A program made the translations under genes and the position numbers. The notes beneath the pieces were generated by a model that searched no databases, was not told the origin of the DNA, and worked only from the letters and a program-made list of their open reading frames with translations. A stretch of DNA of 64,000 nt from DASXIF01 sp036498145 (GTDB taxonomy: Bacteria; Actinomycetota; Actinomycetes; Mycobacteriales; Jatrophihabitantaceae): assembly GCA_963708625.1 (NCBI GenBank), contig CAVPSV010000005.1, positions 1-64,000 of the forward strand, given 5' to 3'. Positions 60,225 to 64,000 of the stretch are shown here, one piece after another; positions within the stretch are counted from its first letter, which is position 1; each line of letters begins with the position of its first letter.

Positions 60225-60587
60225 ATGACGAAGTTCCTGATCACGTTCCCCAGCGACGCGATGAACCACATCCCCGACGAGGAGATGCCCGAGGTGGGCA
60301 GGGCTGCGCACGCGGTCTGTCAAGAACTCATCGACGCCGGTGTGTACCTATTCAGCGGCGGCCTGGAACAAGAACCCGCGAATCTCGTGGGCACGGACGG
60401 GACGGTCGCCGACGGCCCGAGACCGGACTTCATCGGCGGAATCACGATTGTGGACGTGCCTACACGCGAGGACGCGCTCAAGTGGGCGACCAAGATCGCT
60501 GCTGCGTGCCGCTGTACTCAGGAAGTACGGGCGATCGGATTCGACCCCGAACTCGAGACGATGCTCGGCGTGACGCCAACGCCCTGA
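60225..60587 (+). CDS. YCII-related domain protein
   Basis: A 120-residue protein with the YCII fold: MTKFLITFPSDAMNHIPDEEMPEVGRAAHAVCQELIDAGVYLFSGGLEQEPANLVGTDGTVADGPRPDFIGGITIVDVPTREDALKWATKIAAACRC. The family includes DGPF-domain proteins linked to ECF sigma factors, though no sigma gene is adjacent. ATG at 60225 within a longer open frame; the upstream part is not family-like. Function unknown. Confidence 0.82.
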   Translation: MTKFLITFPSDAMNHIPDEEMPEVGRAAHAVCQELIDAGVYLFSGGLEQEPANLVGTDGTVADGPRPDFIGGITIVDVPTREDALKWATKIAAACRCTQEVRAIGFDPELETMLGVTPTP

Positions 60588-60607
60588 AGGCGGGTAAGCA
60601 CGGCGCG

Positions 60608-61153
60608 TCACGCAGTCTGAAGTCGCACGCATCGCCATACACCGTGGCGGATCTCGGCACGCAAGGCGACCGCATGTACTCGCGTGGCTGTGTGCAGCGT
60701 CGCGCACAGCTCTGCGACGCCGTCGGCCGGCTCGCCGCCGCGGACCGTCCGCACCACCGCCCCGTACATCCAATGCCGTCGCCGTCGCCGGGCCGCATCG
60801 GCGAACTCTGCGCGCAACGCGGTCGTGATCGACGGAGCGAGCATGCCGACCAGTTGCTGCATCGGTCGCTTGCCCGCGGACGCCTCGACGACGCCCACCA
60901 TCAGCCGGCGTGCCCACGCCAGCGGATCGGGAAGATCCACGCGAGCCGGGGCGATGTAGAGCGGCACCGGGACCGCGGGCGCGGGGAACGGTAGCTGCTG
61001 ATCGAACCGGCTCGGCGCAGACAACCCGGCCGCGGCGAGTTCGTCGTCGAACGGCGGCTCGCGTCTCGGCGCGGGCCGCACGGTGACGACGCGTAGCGCT
61101 CGGCGTTGTTCCGGCAGCGGTTCGGCTGGCTGCACAACGGCTGCGTGTGTCAT
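60608..61153 (-). CDS. Rv3235 family protein
   Basis: A 181-residue protein with a proline/arginine-rich first half and a conserved helical second half (PLAWARRLMVGVVEASAGKRPMQQLVGMLAPSITTALRAEFADAARRRRRHWMYGAVVRTVRGGEPADGVAELCATLHTATRVHAVALRAEIRHGVWRCVRLQ), the pattern of the mycobacterial Rv3235 family. ATG at 61153 overlaps the stop of the LysM gene. Function unknown; the family is specific to Actinobacteria and usually near secA. Confidence 0.85.
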   Translation of the reverse strand: MTHAAVVQPAEPLPEQRRALRVVTVRPAPRREPPFDDELAAAGLSAPSRFDQQLPFPAPAVPVPLYIAPARVDLPDPLAWARRLMVGVVEASAGKRPMQQLVGMLAPSITTALRAEFADAARRRRRHWMYGAVVRTVRGGEPADGVAELCATLHTATRVHAVALRAEIRHGVWRCVRLQTA

Positions 61154-62061
61154 CTGGGCACCTCGTTCTGGTCGGAGGGTTGGGGCGAAGCGGTGGTGGG
61201 CCATTCCGGCGGCAGGCGCAGTCGCTGCCCCGCGCGGATGAGGCCCGGGTCGGCGCCGAGCGTCGAACGATTCAGGGCGTACAGGCGCGGCCATTGGGTC
61301 GCGATCTGGTGCGGTGACGCTTCGGGTCCGAGGCTGGCGGCGGTGACGGTCCACAACGTGTCCCCCGGCCGCACGACGTGCGTGCGCGCACCACCTCCCG
61401 TTGGCGTGTGCGCTGGCCGGGCCGGCCGCTGGTCGGCCGGCGTGGCATCCATCGGCCACACCGGCGCCGCCGCATGGCCGAGCACCGTCGGGGCGACGGG
61501 CGACGCCGGCACCGCCGATTGCGACTGTTTCGGGGATGTCGACGGCTGTGTCTGCGGCGTCGCCGGGGTGTGCACCCTGGGCGGCACCGGCACCGGCAGT
61601 TGGGGCAGCGCAGTCGGTGGCAGCTGGGGGAGCGTCGGTGCCGGAACAGCAGGCAGTGACCCGACGGCGGGTGCGGGTGCGCTCAGTACGGCGGCTGGCA
61701 CCGGGCTGGCACTCGCCGACGCCGCCGGTGCCAGCACGATGCCGGCACCGGCCAGACCGAGCAGCACTCGCGCCAGCGTTGTCGGCGTGATCGCGATGCA
61801 TAGTCGGCGGGCGGCGCGGCCGGTCGTGCCCGGTAAGCACGCCCCGGCCGCCACGGCGAGCGCCACCCCGAACCAGGCAGCAGCCAGCCAGAGCAGCGCA
61901 CCGGCCAACTGCGCGGCCGCGCCGTCCGCGCCTGCCTGCGCAACCCACGCAACCGGGTGGGCCAGACTGTCTGCCAGCTCGTGGACGCGAGGACGGTCGA
62001 GCGCCAGCACCACGCCGTCTGCCGCGGCGATGAGAGCGATATGTGATGACCTGGGACGCAT
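61150..62061 (-). CDS. LysM-domain peptidoglycan-binding membrane protein
   Basis: A 303-residue protein: N-terminal hydrophobic region (AGALLWLAAAWFGVALAVAAGACL; LARVLLGLAGAGIVLAPAASASA) that anchors or exports it, then a proline/alanine linker of about 100 residues, and a C-terminal LysM domain (THVVRPGDTLWTVTAASLGPEASPHQIATQWPRLYALNRSTLGADPGLIRAGQRLRLP) that binds peptidoglycan. ATG at 62061. It overlaps the Rv3235-like gene. This pair and order are common near secA in Actinobacteria. Confidence 0.88.
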   Translation of the reverse strand: MRPRSSHIALIAAADGVVLALDRPRVHELADSLAHPVAWVAQAGADGAAAQLAGALLWLAAAWFGVALAVAAGACLPGTTGRAARRLCIAITPTTLARVLLGLAGAGIVLAPAASASASPVPAAVLSAPAPAVGSLPAVPAPTLPQLPPTALPQLPVPVPPRVHTPATPQTQPSTSPKQSQSAVPASPVAPTVLGHAAAPVWPMDATPADQRPARPAHTPTGGGARTHVVRPGDTLWTVTAASLGPEASPHQIATQWPRLYALNRSTLGADPGLIRAGQRLRLPPEWPTTASPQPSDQNEVPR

Positions 62062-62232
62062 GAGATTTCATTTCCCTCTGTTTGGTGCCGTTTGCCGTTG
62101 TTCGCCTTCATAGAGGGGCACGGGCTACGCGAGGGAGATATGACGAACTAGCCTGTGGACAGCGGGCTCAACCTCGATGTACCAATCGGCCCATTGCCCG
62201 ATTCACCCGTTTCGTCTGGTAGACAAAACGAC

Positions 62233-62790
62233 GTGCGATGGGACGGACTTTTCGCAGACCTCGAGGCGCAGGCCGACAGCCTGGAACACCACGAACGGGC
62301 CGTCGAAATATCCGAGCGCACTCGCATCGAGGTCGGTGCGCTGTCACTGGCCGATCGGCTGCGACCCGCGGTGGGCGCTCAGATCCGCTTGCGCTGTCGC
62401 GGCGAACTCGGCATCGCCGGAGTGCTTCGGCAGGTATCCGCCCAGTGGGTGCTCCTCGACGGTGGGCGTGGCGACGAGACCTTGATCGCTGCCGACAACG
62501 TGGTCAGCGTGGCCGGCGTGAGCCGTCTCGCGGCCGCGCCGGCGCACGGCGTGGTGGAGTCACGGCTGGGCATCCGGCAGGTGTTGCGTGGCATCGCCAC
62601 TGATCGCTCCACCTGCCAGATCCGGCTGGCCGACTCGTCCACCGTGGTCGGCACCATCGACCGCGTCGGCAGTGACTTCGTCGAGGTCGCCCTGCATGTG
62701 AACGACGTCCGGCGGCGCACCGAAGTGCGCGAGGTTCAACTGCTCTCGCTGCCCTGGCTGGTCGCCGTCCGGCGGGACATGCGCGGCTGA
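62233..62790 (+). CDS. Conserved actinobacterial protein of unknown function
   Basis: A 185-residue protein. The GTG at 62233 begins VRWDGLFADLEAQADSLEHHERAVEISERTR, the usual start of this family; earlier in-frame codons extend it by 26 residues without similarity. The rest is strand-rich with VLRQVSAQWVLLDGG, TLIAADNVVSVAGVSRLAA and SSTVVGTIDRVGSDFVEVALH, suggesting an SH3-like barrel. No catalytic motif. It is divergent from the LysM gene, a conserved neighbourhood. Confidence 0.75.
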   Translation: MRWDGLFADLEAQADSLEHHERAVEISERTRIEVGALSLADRLRPAVGAQIRLRCRGELGIAGVLRQVSAQWVLLDGGRGDETLIAADNVVSVAGVSRLAAAPAHGVVESRLGIRQVLRGIATDRSTCQIRLADSSTVVGTIDRVGSDFVEVALHVNDVRRRTEVREVQLLSLPWLVAVRRDMRG

Positions 62791-62875
62791 CCGACCCGAG
62801 ATCTGCGACTTGCACCTGCGCGCCGAGTTGCCGCGCGCGACGCGGCGCGGTCCCTGGGCGTGGGGCGCACGCCGA

Positions 62876-63118
62876 TCAGCCGATCTGCCCCGGCGAGTGC
62901 TCGTCGGCGAAGGGATGCTGGTCGACGAACTGTCGAGTCTGGTCGTACATGCGCGCGATGAACTCCTCGAGCTTGGCGCGCTCGACCCGCCACTGACCGC
63001 GTCCGCCGATCTTGATCGCCTCTAGCTCCTTGTTCCGCACCAGTGCGTAGGTTTGCGAACTCGAGATGTTGAGGATCTCCGCGACGTCGGCCAGCGTGAG
63101 GAAACGGTCACTGTGCAT
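62876..63118 (-). CDS. BldC-like helix-turn-helix DNA-binding protein
   Basis: An 80-residue MerR/excisionase-type HTH protein: FLTLADVAEILNISSSQTYALVRNKELEAIKIGGRGQWRVERAKLEEFIARMYDQTRQFVDQ. ATG at 63118 is selected because the HTH begins there; upstream residues in the frame are unlike the family. Small HTH proteins of this kind regulate development or phage genes in Actinobacteria. No partner effector domain. Confidence 0.88.
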   Translation of the reverse strand: MHSDRFLTLADVAEILNISSSQTYALVRNKELEAIKIGGRGQWRVERAKLEEFIARMYDQTRQFVDQHPFADEHSPGQIG

Positions 63119-63311
63119 GGCGGCGGGCGGCGCCCCTTTCCTGTCATCCGCGCCGGTCGTGGGTCGCCGGCTATCGGCGATCGTGCGTGGTGGTGGCTCC
63201 CGTCCGCGCGTGGTGACAGGAGTCTGACAGCAGACGTCCCGTCCGACGGCGTTGTCCACAGGCCGCGAACGGTTTGGGCGGAATTGTCCATCAGCCGGGC
63301 AGGATGGCGCG

Positions 63312-63983
63312 GTGACCGAATCGCCTGTACCTCACCGCGTCAAGAAGCCGAGCTGGCTGGACCTGCGGCTCGTGCTCGGCTGCACCCTGGTGCTCGGGTC
63401 CGTCGTACTGGGCGCGCATGTGGTGGCGAGTGCCGATCGAACCGCACCGGTGGTCGCGCTCGCCGTCTCCGTCGAGCCGGGCACCGTGCTCACCGCCGGC
63501 GAGCTGCGGGTGACCCGAGTGCGTCTTCCGGCGAGCAACACCGCTGCCTACGTCGGCGATGTCGGCGCGGCGGTGGGCAGGCAGGTGAGCTGGCCGCTCG
63601 CACGCGGTGAGCTGCTGCCGCGCGCAGTGCTGGCGCAAGTGGGCGCATCGACCACGGTGACGATTCCGCTCGCCGCGGGTGACTCGCCCACGCTGAACGC
63701 CGGTCAGCGCATCGCGGTCTGGCTGTCGACGAAGTCCTGCCCGGCGGTGGTCGTGCTGTCCGACGTCGTCGTGCAGGAGGTGCACAAGAGCGCGGGGGGT
63801 TCCTTCTCGTCCACAGGTGAGCAGGACGTGGTGGTCCGGGTGAGCCCGGACCTGGCCCAGCGTGTGGTGTCGGCGCTCGCGCAGGACGATGCCGTCCTGC
63901 GTGCCGGTGTGGTGGCCGGCACCGAATCCGAACCGTCGTCACTGCCACCGCTGACATGCGCGCCGCGCGGTGGCGGTTCGTGA
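63312..63983 (+). CDS. SAF-domain membrane-anchored protein (CpaB-like)
   Basis: A 223-residue protein from the GTG at 63312. One N-terminal helix (LVLGCTLVLGSVVLGAHVVASA) anchors it; then a SAF domain (PVVALAVSVEPGTVLTAGELRVTRVRLPASNTAAYVGDVGAAVGRQVSWPLARGELLPRAVL), as in CpaB-like pilus assembly and antifreeze-like proteins. The following gene starts by overlap (GTGA). The combination suggests the start of a Tad-pilus-like locus, most of which lies beyond the window. Confidence 0.83.
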   Translation: MTESPVPHRVKKPSWLDLRLVLGCTLVLGSVVLGAHVVASADRTAPVVALAVSVEPGTVLTAGELRVTRVRLPASNTAAYVGDVGAAVGRQVSWPLARGELLPRAVLAQVGASTTVTIPLAAGDSPTLNAGQRIAVWLSTKSCPAVVVLSDVVVQEVHKSAGGSFSSTGEQDVVVRVSPDLAQRVVSALAQDDAVLRAGVVAGTESEPSSLPPLTCAPRGGGS

Positions 63984-64000
63984 GCATCCCGGTTCTCACG
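63980..64000 (+). CDS. Start of a further gene, cut by the window edge
   Basis: A GTG at 63980 overlaps the stop of the SAF gene as GTGA and the frame remains open to the last base (VSIPVLT). Only seven codons are visible, so no function can be assigned; by position it may be a CpaE-like ATPase. Confidence 0.4.

Overview
This is a high-GC window with dense, often overlapping genes, frequent GTG/TTG starts and several families typical of Actinobacteria: a mycothiol-dependent maleylpyruvate-isomerase-like protein, an Rv3235-like protein, a BldC-like HTH protein, a DevS/DevR-type sensor pair, a DUF6893-like small protein, a SigE-family sigma factor and an IdeR/DtxR-like operator. I read it as chromosomal DNA of an uncultured or little-studied actinomycete. 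No rRNA, tRNA, CRISPR array, IS element or phage gene was seen.

Layout. 1-4.5 kb: a DHA2-type drug exporter with its divergent TetR regulator, then an NAD(P)-binding protein, a CPBP protease and a GNAT acetyltransferase. 4.7-9.9 kb: an ABC exporter and a very large YncE/phosphoesterase fusion protein, closed by a strong terminator. 10-17.6 kb: an island that looks like a piece of the mycobacterial DosR regulon, with two Acg-like nitroreductases, a GAF-GAF histidine kinase and a DevR-like regulator, an alcohol dehydrogenase, a carbamate-kinase remnant and a truncated universal stress protein; DosR-like boxes precede two of these genes. 18-27 kb: membrane proteins, asparaginase, sigma factor plus SecD-like membrane partner, an agmatine-to-putrescine pair (AguB-AguA), two transglutaminase-like proteins and a MOSC protein. 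27.3-31.3 kb: PAS kinase, two receiver proteins and two tandem YceI-like proteins.

31.5-41.1 kb is the most interesting region: ten same-strand, mostly overlapping genes encoding a GntR/UTRA regulator, an eIF2B-alpha-like protein without the isomerase cysteine, a complete CUT1-type ABC importer (binding protein, two permeases, ATPase), a CblS-like (PurM-superfamily) kinase, an isopenicillin-N-synthase-type Fe(II)/2-oxoglutarate dioxygenase, pseudouridine-5'-phosphate glycosidase PsuG and a uridine-phosphorylase-like enzyme. No PfkB-type pseudouridine kinase is present. I propose an uptake and breakdown pathway for pseudouridine or another modified nucleoside, with the CblS-like enzyme making the 5'-phosphate for PsuG and the dioxygenase removing a modification.

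41-64 kb: membrane and metal-transport genes (ZIP transporter behind an IdeR/DtxR-like box), a membrane protein with an unusual C-terminal domain, YceI/HxlR, glutathione peroxidase, a second DHA2 exporter coupled to a cytidylate-kinase-like gene, several small stress or housekeeping genes, a LuxR/AraC divergent pair, a secreted amidase carrying dockerin-like and cohesin-like modules, and finally a conserved actinobacterial block (Rv3235-like, LysM, HTH, SAF).

Four otherwise well-preserved genes carry single-base frameshifts (near 995, 5028, 49907 plus about 49237, and 53640). The simplest reading is residual assembly or sequencing error, but real inactivation cannot be excluded from this sequence alone.
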